DNA of 64,000 nucleotides from CAYXDO01 sp964463485 (GCA_964463485.1 CAYXDO010000002.1:98915-162914), one strand, 5' to 3'; shown: positions 35,590 to 45,055, counted from the stretch's first letter. A program made the numbers and translations. Notes: generated by a model not told the origin, from the letters alone.

Positions 35590-38382
35590 ATGGCGCAGCC
35601 CAAATCAGAATGGAGCCGCCTCTCGGACGCGCTCCTCGAAACCGGTCTCGTCGATCGCAGCCAGCTCGCCCGAGCAATGGCCCAGCAGCAGAAGAACGGT
35701 CGTCGACTGCTCCGAGTGATCGTCGACGCGGGCATGGTGGACGAGGACCGGCTGGTCCGGACGCTCTCCGTCGCGCTGCGGGTCGAGTCGGTGACGCCGA
35801 ACGCGATGAAGATCAACGCGCGGGTCTTGTCGCTGTTACCGGCGGACGTTGCTCTGCGTCGCGGCGCGTTGCCGATCGCGATCAAGCGCTCGAACCAGGT
35901 CGACTACTTGTACGTTGCCATGGCCGATCCGTTGGACGGCGAAGCGTTGGCGGATCTTCGACGCGCGTCGGGCTGTGAGATCACCGCGCTTCTCGCGCCC
36001 CCGGTGCAGCTCGACGAAGCGCTCGAGCGCCACTATCGGGGCTCCGGGTCAGAGGTGGCCCACGAGCCTCCGAAGCCTCTCGAAGCGCCGCGCTTGAGCG
36101 CCCCGATGGCGCCCAAGCGGCCCGCCTACGCGCTGCCGGGTGAGGTCGAGACTCTGGTCGATCTGGAGACGCGGCGCGCGCCCGACAACGGTCGCCGTCC
36201 CGACGCAGGTCCGCGTCGGGGCTCCGTGCCTCCGCCCGCGGTCACCGTCCGCCAGCAGCCCCCGCCTCCGCGAAGCCGCTCCGCGGCCAAGGGTCGGCCT
36301 ACGCCGCCCCCCCTTCCGGCTCGGTCCCAGAGCAGTCCCGCCGGTGACGTGGCGGACACCCAAGAGGGCCTGACCTATCAGCTCATCGCGCCGCTGGTGA
36401 TCAACGACGAGGACGAGCCGCAGTTTCAGATCGATTCGCGGGCCATCGAGGGGCCTTCGATTCCGCACGCGCGAGAGGCCAAGGCCGAGACGCCAGCGCC
36501 GCGCGTCGATTCGACCTCAGGGCGACGAGGCCACGAGCCGCCGCCTCCGCTCCCCGCGAAGAAGGCGGGCCTCGCGCCGCCGCCGATTCCCGGGAGCGCG
36601 CCGCCGCTCACGGTGACTTCGGAGTCTGCGACCATCGACGTGTCGATCGACGAGGTCGTGCCCCCCGACGAGCTCGCGAGCTTCCTCGGAGGCTACGCCG
36701 CTCCGCCCGACGACGACGGCGTGGAGCGCGGGCCGGTGACCGAAGTCCGAGCGCTGCCCGCCGAGCTCATCTCCGAACCACCGCCGGACTACGCGCCGAC
36801 CGAGCGGCCGGAGCCATCCCGGCCGAGCTCCCGCCCGCCCTTCCCGCCGTTCAGTCAGATGCCCGTCGAGGCCGCCGCGACCTTGGAGGTTCCGTTCGAT
36901 CTCGCGTCGGAGATGTCACCTTTCGACGATCTCCGCAGCGTGCGGCTCCGCGCGGGCCTCGAGCGAACCGGGATCATTCCGGCCATCGACTGGAGCTCCG
37001 AGGAGTTCATGCCGCCCGCGCCTGGCAGTGACGTCCCGCCGCGTGAGGCTCGGCACTACGTCGGGGTCGGAGACATCCCCACCGCGCCCATCGTTTTCGT
37101 TCCCGACATCGAGTCGCCCGAAGAGCTCGTGGACGCGCCCAAGGTCTGGAAGGGGCTACGCGCCGATGGGTCTGCCGCTGATCTATCTGGGGCTCGTTCT
37201 TCGGAGCCTGCGGCTGCGGCGGCGGCCTCGCGATCGGGCGAGCTCAAAGCGGCCGAAGAGAAGAAGGCCAAGCCTGCGGCCCCGCGGCCCCGTGCGTGGC
37301 AGGACGCCGTCACTGACGCGGACTTCGAAGCGGAGAAGAAGATCTCGGAGGCCGTCGAGGTCGCCGAAAAGGCGAAAGCCGCCGAGAGGGCCAAAGCCGA
37401 AGAGAGGGCCAAAGCCGAAGAGAGGTCCAAAGCCGAAGAGAGGGCCAAAGCCGAAGAGAGGGCCAAAGCCGAGGAAGCGGCCAAAGTGCAAGAAGCCGCG
37501 CGGGAGGCCGCGAAGCTGGAAGCTGGCAGGGTGGAGGCAGCCAGGGCAGAGGCTGCGAAGGTGGCCAAAGCAGCCGAATCGGCCCGCGCCGAGGCCGCGC
37601 GAGCTGAAGCTGCGCGAGTCGAGGCCGCGCGATTCGAGGCCGCGCGATTCGAGGCCGCGCGCGTGGAGTCGACCAAAGAGGCCGCTCGTGCTGAAGCCGC
37701 CCGCGCCGAAGCCACGCGCGCAGAGGCGGCCCGGTCCGACGCCGCAAAGCTGGAATTCGCAAGAAGCGAATCCCGCGGCGACGCTTCTCGCCTCGAGCTC
37801 ACCAAACCCGAAGTCCCCCGCGCTCGCGCCGACGAAAAGAAACGCTCCAAAGCGACGTCCTGGGCGCCCGACGACCGAGGCAAGTCTCCGCTCACGCCCG
37901 AAGAAGTCGAACGCCTTCGGTTGGAGATGCAGCGACGCCGCAAGGACTCAGCCGCAGGGCGCGATGTCCCCGACGAATCTTTCCCCGCGTCTCAAGGTGA
38001 GGACGAGCCCATCGACCTCGACGCTCCCACCGTCCCCAAAGTGCCGGTCGTCGCTCCAAAGCCCAGCTCCGACCGGCCGCTGCGGGTCAAGTCACGCGCA
38101 AGTGATGACAAACGCACGAGCGACGACAAACGCACGAGCGACGACAAGGCCCTCGCCGAGGAGAAAGTCGAGCTCAAGCCTCGTACCGACGAGCCCAGAC
38201 TCCGACCGGCCGACGCAGCCTCCCGGGCGCTCGTTCAGGCCCTCGTCAAGGGCGAGAGCCTCACCTCGGCCGACCGCGCGCTCGTGCTGCTCGCGGTCAC
38301 TCGGCTGCTCCTACAGCGCGGGATCTTGAGCGAAGAAGATCTCGCCGCCGAGCTCGCCGCGCCGCCAGACCACGAACGCTGA
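35590..38382 (+). CDS. GspE N-terminal (MshEN) domain protein with long disordered and coiled-coil middle
   Basis: Protein of 930 residues. N-terminal MshEN domain (about 8-150: DALLETGLVDRSQLARAMAQQ, RRLLRVIVDAGMVDEDRLVRTLSVALRV, YLYVAMADPLDGEAL), a Pro/Ala-rich disordered stretch (150-560), an alanine/charged coiled coil (about 595-740) with repeats of KAEERA and EAARA, and a C-terminal helical region (ALVQALVKGESLTSADRALVLLAVTRLLLQRGILSEEDLAAELA) like the C-terminus of the gene before it. The ATG at 35590 lies six bases after that gene's stop. Likely a cytoplasmic scaffold sensing cyclic di-GMP, by inference from the domain only. Confidence 0.78.
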   Translation: MAQPKSEWSRLSDALLETGLVDRSQLARAMAQQQKNGRRLLRVIVDAGMVDEDRLVRTLSVALRVESVTPNAMKINARVLSLLPADVALRRGALPIAIKRSNQVDYLYVAMADPLDGEALADLRRASGCEITALLAPPVQLDEALERHYRGSGSEVAHEPPKPLEAPRLSAPMAPKRPAYALPGEVETLVDLETRRAPDNGRRPDAGPRRGSVPPPAVTVRQQPPPPRSRSAAKGRPTPPPLPARSQSSPAGDVADTQEGLTYQLIAPLVINDEDEPQFQIDSRAIEGPSIPHAREAKAETPAPRVDSTSGRRGHEPPPPLPAKKAGLAPPPIPGSAPPLTVTSESATIDVSIDEVVPPDELASFLGGYAAPPDDDGVERGPVTEVRALPAELISEPPPDYAPTERPEPSRPSSRPPFPPFSQMPVEAAATLEVPFDLASEMSPFDDLRSVRLRAGLERTGIIPAIDWSSEEFMPPAPGSDVPPREARHYVGVGDIPTAPIVFVPDIESPEELVDAPKVWKGLRADGSAADLSGARSSEPAAAAAASRSGELKAAEEKKAKPAAPRPRAWQDAVTDADFEAEKKISEAVEVAEKAKAAERAKAEERAKAEERSKAEERAKAEERAKAEEAAKVQEAAREAAKLEAGRVEAARAEAAKVAKAAESARAEAARAEAARVEAARFEAARFEAARVESTKEAARAEAARAEATRAEAARSDAAKLEFARSESRGDASRLELTKPEVPRARADEKKRSKATSWAPDDRGKSPLTPEEVERLRLEMQRRRKDSAAGRDVPDESFPASQGEDEPIDLDAPTVPKVPVVAPKPSSDRPLRVKSRASDDKRTSDDKRTSDDKALAEEKVELKPRTDEPRLRPADAASRALVQALVKGESLTSADRALVLLAVTRLLLQRGILSEEDLAAELAAPPDHER

Positions 38383-38392
38383 AGCCCGTCCC

Positions 38393-39019
38393 ATGGCGCT
38401 CCTGGATCGACCGGCCAATCCGGGCCCAGACGATGAAGAGTTGATGCGTCGCTTCGCGCGAGGCGACGCCCGCGCGTTCGAAGCGCTCGTCGCACGCCAC
38501 CAAAAGGGCGTGTTCAACTTCTGCCTCCGCACCCTCAAGGAGCGTGCGGCCGCCGAGGACGCAACTCAGGAGATCTTCATGCGCGTCGTGAAGACCGCGA
38601 AGTCCTGGGAGCGGAGCGCCAAGGTCACCACCTGGCTCTACACGATCGCAAGAAACCACTGCATCGACGCGCTGCGCCGGGCGAGCTACCGAAAGACCGC
38701 TTCCCTCGACCGATCGTTAGCAGACACTGAAGACGGCGCTTCGCTCCGAGATCGCCTTCCGGACGAGCGGGAGATTCCCCCCGACCGGGGCGCGGAGAGT
38801 TCGCGGATTCGTGGTGTGCTGGTGAAAGCGATCGAAGAATTACCCGCCGAACAGCGGGAGGTGTTCTTGATGCGAGAGTCCGCTGGGATGCCGTTCAAGG
38901 AGATCGCTGACATCGTGGGCGCCCCCGAAAACACGGTGAAGAGTCGAATGCGATACGCGCTCGAACACCTGCGAAGCCGTTTGACGGCCGCGGGGATCGA
39001 GCCTTTGGAGGTCAAGTGA
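38393..39019 (+). CDS. ECF-type RNA polymerase sigma factor
   Basis: Extracytoplasmic-function sigma factor of 208 residues. Sigma region 2: EELMRRFARGDARAFEALVARHQKGVFNFCLRTL, AAAEDATQEIFMRVV and KVTTWLYTIARNHCIDALRR. Sigma region 4: AIEELPAEQREVFLMRESAGMPFKEIADIVGAPENTVKSRMRYALEHLR. The linker is somewhat long. It starts ten bases after the GspE-N gene and overlaps the following membrane protein by four bases (GTGA), the usual sigma/anti-sigma arrangement. Confidence 0.95.
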   Translation: MALLDRPANPGPDDEELMRRFARGDARAFEALVARHQKGVFNFCLRTLKERAAAEDATQEIFMRVVKTAKSWERSAKVTTWLYTIARNHCIDALRRASYRKTASLDRSLADTEDGASLRDRLPDEREIPPDRGAESSRIRGVLVKAIEELPAEQREVFLMRESAGMPFKEIADIVGAPENTVKSRMRYALEHLRSRLTAAGIEPLEVK

Positions 39020-40206
39020 CGGGCAACTCCAAATCCGAGCGCGACCGGGTCCTGGACGCGCTCGACGGAGGCGGCGAGGGAGACCTTTCCTCCGCCGAGC
39101 GCGAGGAGCTCGCGGTCTTCCAAGGAGTGCTTCGCGCGGCCCGAAGCCTGGACGAGGACCCTTCGCCCCGCCTGCTCGACGACGTTCTTCGTGAGGCTCG
39201 GAAGGCCGAGGTGGCTTCGTGGTGGCGCCGTCTCTTCGCGAATCCCGGGTTGGGGATCGCCTTCGCTGGCGCAGCAGCGCTCGTCATAGCGGTCGTGGCG
39301 ATGCCGACGCTGCATGAGCAGCCATCACAATTGTCACCACATTTGGATCGGATGCCGACGGAGGCTCAGCTCCGAGAAGCGCCCGCGGCTCCGGCAACTC
39401 CGCCGGTTGCGCAAGCGGCGCCCGAACCGAGCCCCGAGAGGTTGCCGAGCTCTCCGAGCTCCGAGTTCGACTCGATCTTGCCGCACAAGGCAAAGGAGCG
39501 CGCCCAGCGCGACTCTCTGGCGTTGGATCGCCGCGAGAACCTCCCTTCGCCTGGCAAAAAGGCGCCGGCCGGTCCAGCGCGCAGCGGAGATTCGGCGACC
39601 GACGCATTTGTTGCGGGTGCGGGCCGTGCGTCCGCGAAGGCCGAGTCCGTCGAAGAGCGTGGTCGATTCGATGAGGGCGCGCCCGCGGCCGACGATGGCG
39701 TTCCGAGGCCTACCGGTGCGGCGTCCGGCGTGGCCTCTGGCGAGGTGTCAGCGGCTGCCCCCGAGGCAGAAGCGCCACCGCCTGTCATGGCTCCAGCGGC
39801 CAAGCCTCGACCCGCTGAGCCCCCGAGGGACCTCGCGCCCGGAGCCGTATCCAAAACGGCCAAGGGCGGCTCGGAGTCCCAGAAGAAGGCGACACACGAT
39901 CCCGAGCTCGAGCCCGACTCGGGGGATGTACTAGCTATCGAACGGGCCGCCCGGGTCCGCGCAGACGCGTTCCGCGTCGCCCGGCAGCTCGACCAGGCCC
40001 GTACGACCCTCCTCGAGGCCCGCATCAAGACGAGGAACCGACCGAGTTACGCACGCTTGACCATGCAGTTGGCGGCGCTCGAGCTCGAAGCCGGGCGCAG
40101 ACCGGCGGCCCAAACCTACGCCCAAGAAGCCGTCCGCACGGGCGACCCGGCCACTCGTGCGGAAGCCGAGCGTTTCCTCTCACGGCTCGCTGGCACGCCA
40201 CCCTGA
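39016..40206 (+). CDS. Putative anti-sigma factor with single membrane helix and TPR-like C-terminus
   Basis: Protein of 396 residues from GTG, translationally coupled to the ECF sigma gene. The N-terminal 80 residues are helical and acidic (LDALDGGGEGDLSSAEREELAVFQGVLRAARSLDEDPSPRLLDDVLREARKAE), plausible as the sigma-binding part, but the HxxxCxxC motif of zinc anti-sigma factors is absent. One membrane helix follows (GIAFAGAAALVIAVVAM, about 77-93), then a long Pro/Ala-rich linker and a C-terminal pair of TPR-like helices (ARQLDQARTTLLEARIKTRNRP, ALELEAGRRPAAQTYAQEAV). Role inferred from context. Confidence 0.65.
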   Translation: MTGNSKSERDRVLDALDGGGEGDLSSAEREELAVFQGVLRAARSLDEDPSPRLLDDVLREARKAEVASWWRRLFANPGLGIAFAGAAALVIAVVAMPTLHEQPSQLSPHLDRMPTEAQLREAPAAPATPPVAQAAPEPSPERLPSSPSSEFDSILPHKAKERAQRDSLALDRRENLPSPGKKAPAGPARSGDSATDAFVAGAGRASAKAESVEERGRFDEGAPAADDGVPRPTGAASGVASGEVSAAAPEAEAPPPVMAPAAKPRPAEPPRDLAPGAVSKTAKGGSESQKKATHDPELEPDSGDVLAIERAARVRADAFRVARQLDQARTTLLEARIKTRNRPSYARLTMQLAALELEAGRRPAAQTYAQEAVRTGDPATRAEAERFLSRLAGTPP

Positions 40207-40273
40207 CCGCGAGTCCAAAGCTATTTTCCGTATCCGCCGACGAACCGAACGCCGACCGACCGATTAAGCCAGT

Positions 40274-43200
40274 ATGATGCGCGACATGTCGGTGCATCGG
40301 AGTGTTCGTAGGACCCCGGCGATCTTTTTCCTCCCTCTGCTCCTCGCCGTGGCGGCCTGTGGAGACGAGCCAGACACGCCTCCCGGCTCCGTCCGCGACG
40401 CTTCGGATCCCGGCGCCGATGCGAACGACCCCGTCGACGCAGGCACCGATCCGACCGATACGGGCGTGCTCGGACCCGACGCAACCACTCAAGGCAACCC
40501 AGACGCCGTGGCCGTCGACGTCGGCCAAACCGACCCGTTCAATCCGAACAACCCCACCCAAGACACCGACTGCGATGGGTTGTCCGATGCGTATGAGTTT
40601 GCCACGCTCTACCCCAACGGTCAGAAGTCATCGACCGCAAACGCCGACTCCGACAATGACGGAATTCCCGACGGAATCGAAAATGGAGTGACTGCGCCCG
40701 TTCCCGGGAGCGCCTGCGCGACGGTTCCCACCGATACTCATCCAGCCTCCAGAACCAACCCAACCAACCCCGACACCGACGCCGACGGAATTTGGGACGG
40801 CGCCGAAGATCGAAATCACAATGGGTTCGTCGATCCGGGCGAGAGTGATCCGAACCTTCGTGACAGCGACGGCGACGGCATCGCCGACGGCGCCGAGGAT
40901 CTCAATCGCAACGGCAGCGTCGACACCGGCGAAACCAACCCAGCCAATCGAGACAGCGACAACGACGGCGTCTCCGACGGCATCGAGGACCGAAATCACA
41001 ACGGGCAGGTCGACGGCGGCGAGACCAATCCTACGCTCGCCGACAGCGACGGCGATGGGTTGGTCGACGGAGACGAGGACACCAACCACGACGGAGTACG
41101 CCAAGTCTTCGAGGTCGACCCACGATCTTCGGACACCGACGGCGACGGGCTGAGCGACGGCCAGGAGCTCACCGGCGGAACGAGCCCGCTGTTGCCTGAC
41201 AGCGACGGCGATGGACTCACCGACTCCGTCGAAATCACCAGCGGCCGAACGAATCCCACCCGAAGCGACAGCGACGGAGACGGTATTCCGGACGGCGTCG
41301 AAGACGCCAACCACAACGGAGCCCGCGACGCCGGAGAGACCGACGCGACCGCCGCCGACAGCGACGGAGACACCGTGAGCGACGGCGACGAGCGCGCCGG
41401 CGGGTTCGATCCGCTCAATCCCAACGACCCGCCTGCCGACGTACGAACGAGCCTGAATTCGATCTGTGCGGACGCGAATCTTCGCCCGACCAACTTCAAC
41501 GAGCCCCCGGCAGGCCAGGGCAATTACACGATCGCCTCGGAGCCTTCGGCCGTGTTTACCGTCGCCACCGTCTCCGATCCGACGGTGTTCGCTTCCGGGC
41601 TCGATGACGGAGCAAATCAGCTGGCCGCTTTCGTGGTCGAGATGCCGGTGTTTGGCGGTGTGCAAAGCGCCAACGTCCAGCAAGCCGCGTTGCAGGGTCG
41701 GCTTGCCAGCCGCGGTCCCGCCGAGGGATTCAGCGTCGCCACTCGCAATTCGGCTCGCGAGATCACGAGCCACGATGGGTTCAGCGCCGCGGTCTCTTGG
41801 ATCGTCGACGTCGACACCACCGCAGCCCAAAATGCCGCTCAGCTTCGAAACGCGTTGCTCCGAGCAACGACTGGGCTGGCCGCCGCTCAAATTCAGGGGC
41901 TGCCGACGAACACCGGCGCAGCCTCTACGCAGTGGACCTTCGGCGTGGAGGTCCTCGTTCGACCCGATCGACTGTTGGTCGTCGCCGCCGGTGTTCCGCG
42001 TGCGATCTTCGACAACGCAGCCGATCCCAAGGGCCTCAAGGCCCTCGACCTCACCAACGGGTCTGCGCTCGCTCGCCGTGGCGCCCTTCGTGGTAAGGCG
42101 TGCAACTCCTTCGTCGCCGATGGCCGCTCTGTCGCCGACATCATCTGGATGTCCGACATCTCCGCTTCCACCGACGACGATCGCGGCCCGATCTCGGCGG
42201 CGGCTACGGCGGTCTTCAACGCCCTCTCGAACAACGGCGTCGATTTCCGGATGGGTGTGGTGCGACACCCCGAAAATCGCTTCGTGCAAGGAGCCGGCAA
42301 CGGCGGTGACCTGTACGGGACAGGATTCACGACCAACCTGGGATCTTTCCAAGCCGCGCTCTCCGACAACTCAGGCGGTGACGGTTGTGAGTTTGGACTG
42401 TCGGCGATGGACGAAGCGGTTCAAAAAGCCTTGCCGCGAACGGCGATCGGTGCGCCCGCGAACGCCCGCAAGCTCCGAGGAGACGCCACGCTGGTGGCTT
42501 TCTATATCTCGGATGAGTTTGCTCAGGAGCTGACCCAGGGTGTGAGCGCTTCCTGCGCCGGTTACGAGCCGCCATGTAACACCGGGATCGGCGACCTCTA
42601 CACCGCCGTCTCTGGCGTTTACAACGACGCGGTCTGCAACCTGGTACCCAACGCGACTCAGCAGGCTTGTATCAACAGCGTCGTTCAGCCGTATATCGAC
42701 CGCATTCGCGGCGAGGGAGGTATCGCGTTCGGACAGATCTTCGACCCGAATCCGATCAGCGCCTGCAACACCGGTCACTTTGCGTGCGCCGCCAGCGGTC
42801 GCAACGAGCCCGGACGTGGCTACACCGAAGTCGTGGCGGCGACCGGCGGGTCGTTCTACTCACCGTGTCAGGCCGATCCGACCGCGAACTTGCAGGCCAT
42901 CGTGGATGCGGTCGCAGGCGCGGCCTCGCAATTCACGCTGACCGGCAATCCGATCAGCCAGTCGATCAAAGTAGGAGTCACGCGGGGCGGCGTCACCACT
43001 GAGATCGCTCGCGACAAACAGAATGGCTTCGACTACGACGCGGTCAACAACGCCGTGTATTTCCGTGGAACGGCCCGCCCGCAGCAGGGCGACCGAGTCA
43101 CGATCAGCTACCGAGTTTGGTTGCCGCCGGCAGATACGTGCGGCGGAGCTTGCCCGCCCGGACAGGTCTGCGACGGACAACTCTTGACCTGTGTCTGCGA

Positions 43201-43831
43201 CACCGGAGTCTGCAACGCCAACTGCCTGGCGACGCAAGTCTGCGACGCAAACTGCGAGTGCGTGACGCCTCCTGACTGCAACGGCCAGTGTGGTCCCGGC
43301 CAGACGTGTAACATCGACACCGGCGTGTGTGAGTGCCAGGCCGATTGCGGCGGGTGCGCCGCGGGCCAAGTCTGCAATCGCACGACCTGCCAATGTGAGT
43401 GCGGCTCGGACTGCGGAGGCGCCTGCGCGGGTCAAGCTCCGCTCGGCTGCAACCAGGGATCGTGTGCCTGTGAGTGCCCGAGCGACTGCGGTGGGTGCGC
43501 TGGAGGCTCCGTCTGCAACACGTCCACGTGTGCATGCGGCTGCGATCCGTCCTGTGATCAAGCTTGCCCGGGCAATCAGCGGTGCAACTTTGCCAATGGT
43601 TGCGGCTGCGAGTGCCCGGCAAACTGCGGCGACGCCTGTGGCGACGGGACCGTCTGCAATCAAGGCACTTGTGGTTGTGAGTGCCCGGTGGGTTGTAACG
43701 CCAATTGTCAGAATCGCCAGGTGTGCGATCCGACCAACAACTGCGCTTGCGCGTGCCCAGCCGATTGCGGTGGGTGTGCGGCGAACGAGCGGTGCGATCC
43801 GATCGCATGCCGCTGTGAGCGAGCGGTCTGA
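40274..43831 (+). CDS. Large surface lipoprotein: TSP3 calcium-binding repeats, VWA-like domain, Cys-rich tail
   Basis: Lipoprotein of 1185 residues. Signal region FFLPLLLAVAACG with lipobox VAAC. After an Asp-rich linker, residues about 95-380 hold at least eight thrombospondin type-3-like repeats (DSDGDGIADGAED, DSDNDGVSDGIEDRNHNG), each a calcium site. A von Willebrand A-like domain is centred on a MIDAS motif DISAS (D628, S630, S632). From about residue 950 the tail is built of short Cys modules (CPPGQVCDG, CGGCAAGQVCN, CECPANCGDAC) ending in RCERAV. Secreted, calcium-stiffened adhesin-like protein is a fair guess. It is 67 bases after the putative anti-sigma gene. Confidence 0.85.
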   Translation: MMRDMSVHRSVRRTPAIFFLPLLLAVAACGDEPDTPPGSVRDASDPGADANDPVDAGTDPTDTGVLGPDATTQGNPDAVAVDVGQTDPFNPNNPTQDTDCDGLSDAYEFATLYPNGQKSSTANADSDNDGIPDGIENGVTAPVPGSACATVPTDTHPASRTNPTNPDTDADGIWDGAEDRNHNGFVDPGESDPNLRDSDGDGIADGAEDLNRNGSVDTGETNPANRDSDNDGVSDGIEDRNHNGQVDGGETNPTLADSDGDGLVDGDEDTNHDGVRQVFEVDPRSSDTDGDGLSDGQELTGGTSPLLPDSDGDGLTDSVEITSGRTNPTRSDSDGDGIPDGVEDANHNGARDAGETDATAADSDGDTVSDGDERAGGFDPLNPNDPPADVRTSLNSICADANLRPTNFNEPPAGQGNYTIASEPSAVFTVATVSDPTVFASGLDDGANQLAAFVVEMPVFGGVQSANVQQAALQGRLASRGPAEGFSVATRNSAREITSHDGFSAAVSWIVDVDTTAAQNAAQLRNALLRATTGLAAAQIQGLPTNTGAASTQWTFGVEVLVRPDRLLVVAAGVPRAIFDNAADPKGLKALDLTNGSALARRGALRGKACNSFVADGRSVADIIWMSDISASTDDDRGPISAAATAVFNALSNNGVDFRMGVVRHPENRFVQGAGNGGDLYGTGFTTNLGSFQAALSDNSGGDGCEFGLSAMDEAVQKALPRTAIGAPANARKLRGDATLVAFYISDEFAQELTQGVSASCAGYEPPCNTGIGDLYTAVSGVYNDAVCNLVPNATQQACINSVVQPYIDRIRGEGGIAFGQIFDPNPISACNTGHFACAASGRNEPGRGYTEVVAATGGSFYSPCQADPTANLQAIVDAVAGAASQFTLTGNPISQSIKVGVTRGGVTTEIARDKQNGFDYDAVNNAVYFRGTARPQQGDRVTISYRVWLPPADTCGGACPPGQVCDGQLLTCVCDTGVCNANCLATQVCDANCECVTPPDCNGQCGPGQTCNIDTGVCECQADCGGCAAGQVCNRTTCQCECGSDCGGACAGQAPLGCNQGSCACECPSDCGGCAGGSVCNTSTCACGCDPSCDQACPGNQRCNFANGCGCECPANCGDACGDGTVCNQGTCGCECPVGCNANCQNRQVCDPTNNCACACPADCGGCAANERCDPIACRCERAV

Positions 43832-43859
43832 GTCGCTGATTCGACCGAGGGTTGCAACC

Positions 43860-44306
43860 TCAGCGGTGACAATATCGGCAGAGCCCCGAAACACTCCCGG
43901 CCAGGAAGTCATTTGGGGGGTCCGCTTCTGCCGCAACCCTCGCCGCGGTGAGTTGCTCCTGGAAGGCCGGCAGGTTTCGGTCGAGCTCGGGGTGGTTCGT
44001 CGCCAGCCCTCCTCGGGAGAGCTCCGCGGCCAGCCCTTCTAGCGCACGAAGCCGGGCGATGACTTCCTTTCGATCGGTGGGTTGGGTTGCAAAGGCCACG
44101 TCGAGGGCGCGGACCTCGTGTGCAATGTGTTCCATTTTGGAGCGTATTCCAGCGCCATGATCGAGATACTCGAAGCTCGAGGGGTACGTGGCCACTCGGC
44201 AGCTTGCGACGACGGCGAGGCTGCCGAGGGCCGAAAGCCATCGGCGCCCGGGCAAATTCTTCGGAGGATCGTGAGGACGCTCGACGAATGGCCCCGCGGT
44301 TTGCAC
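43860..44306 (-). CDS. Small CxxCH lipoprotein, cytochrome c-like
   Basis: Predicted lipoprotein of about 148 residues. From a GTG at 44306 the signal region runs RRWLSALGSLAVVASC with lipobox VASC. The mature part is helical (HIAHEVRALDVAFATQ, VIARLRALEGLAAELSRGG, NLPAFQEQLTAARVAAEADPP) and ends with one CRYCHR haem-attachment motif, as in small soluble c-type cytochromes whose CxxCH lies at the very C-terminus. The frame is open to an ATG at 44462, but that start would share bases with the divergent gene and spoil the signal peptide. Partner unknown. Confidence 0.65.
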   Translation of the reverse strand: MQTAGPFVERPHDPPKNLPGRRWLSALGSLAVVASCRVATYPSSFEYLDHGAGIRSKMEHIAHEVRALDVAFATQPTDRKEVIARLRALEGLAAELSRGGLATNHPELDRNLPAFQEQLTAARVAAEADPPNDFLAGSVSGLCRYCHR

Positions 44307-44460
44307 AGGCTGAGCGCGTGCAAACGCAGGACCCGTCGCAGGACCCGTCGCAGGGCCGCTCTCCGCGGGCTCGGGACGCAAGTCATGCGCAATTCGCGAC
44401 GCAGTTCGTTCGCGTTTCGTCCGATTGCGTTTGGCGAGTCGTTTGCAGTAGCGCCCGGCC

Positions 44461-44976
44461 ATGGTGGCGCGATGGGCGTTGATTGTGGGCGAACGCGCGG
44501 ACGGACGCAGCGCGATCGCGACGCGAGTGGCCGAGCAACTCACGGCTCGAGGGTTCCGAGTGGGAGGCTTCGTCGAGGAACCCTTCGAGCGAGAAGGGAC
44601 GAAGCTCGGCTGGGATCTCGTGCGTATCTCCGACGGCGAACGCCGAGAGCTCGCGCGCGTCGCCGCCGAACCCAACCTCTGCGGATACTTCTTTCGAGAG
44701 GAAGTCTTTGCCGAGGCCCGACGGGAGCTCGGACGAGACACCGACGTCGCCATGCTCACGGCGGGCAAGCTCGAAGCCCAGGGCCAAGGTCACTGGCCTG
44801 CCATCGCCGAAGCCATGGATACCCAGCTCGCCGTTCTCATGATCCGGCCGTACCTCCTTTCGCGCTTTGCGCTCGACCTTCCCGAGCCGGTCGCGTCGAT
44901 CGAGCTCCCGGCCAGCTTTTCGGCCATCGATGAGTTCGTCGAAAAGATCGAGCGGACGCTGCGGCCGCCGGCCTGA
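44461..44976 (+). CDS. THEP1/NTPase_1-like protein with altered P-loop
   Basis: Protein of 171 residues resembling the nucleoside-triphosphatase THEP1/DUF2478 group: LIVGERADGRSAIATRVAEQLTARGFRVGGFVEE followed by GTKLGWDLVRISDGERRELAR, which matches the family pattern G-F-x-T/E-E-x6-G-x-R-x-G-F-D-x-V. The Walker A motif is changed: GERADGRS replaces GxxGxGKT, so the P-loop Lys is missing and NTP hydrolysis may be lost or changed. The Walker B-like AVLMIRPY is also weak. It diverges from the CxxCH lipoprotein. Confidence 0.65.
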   Translation: MVARWALIVGERADGRSAIATRVAEQLTARGFRVGGFVEEPFEREGTKLGWDLVRISDGERRELARVAAEPNLCGYFFREEVFAEARRELGRDTDVAMLTAGKLEAQGQGHWPAIAEAMDTQLAVLMIRPYLLSRFALDLPEPVASIELPASFSAIDEFVEKIERTLRPPA

Positions 44977-45055
44977 GGTCTTTCAAGACGGCGGCAGGAT
45001 GCCATCTTGCCGTCGAATGGCGCCCGCCCTCGCGCCTTCCTGGTACGATGTCTCC

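Noticed and set aside
40628..42352. 574-codon reverse-strand open frame
   Set aside because: Antisense to the TSP3 lipoprotein; apparent VAVAV repeats are the complement of the calcium-repeat codons.
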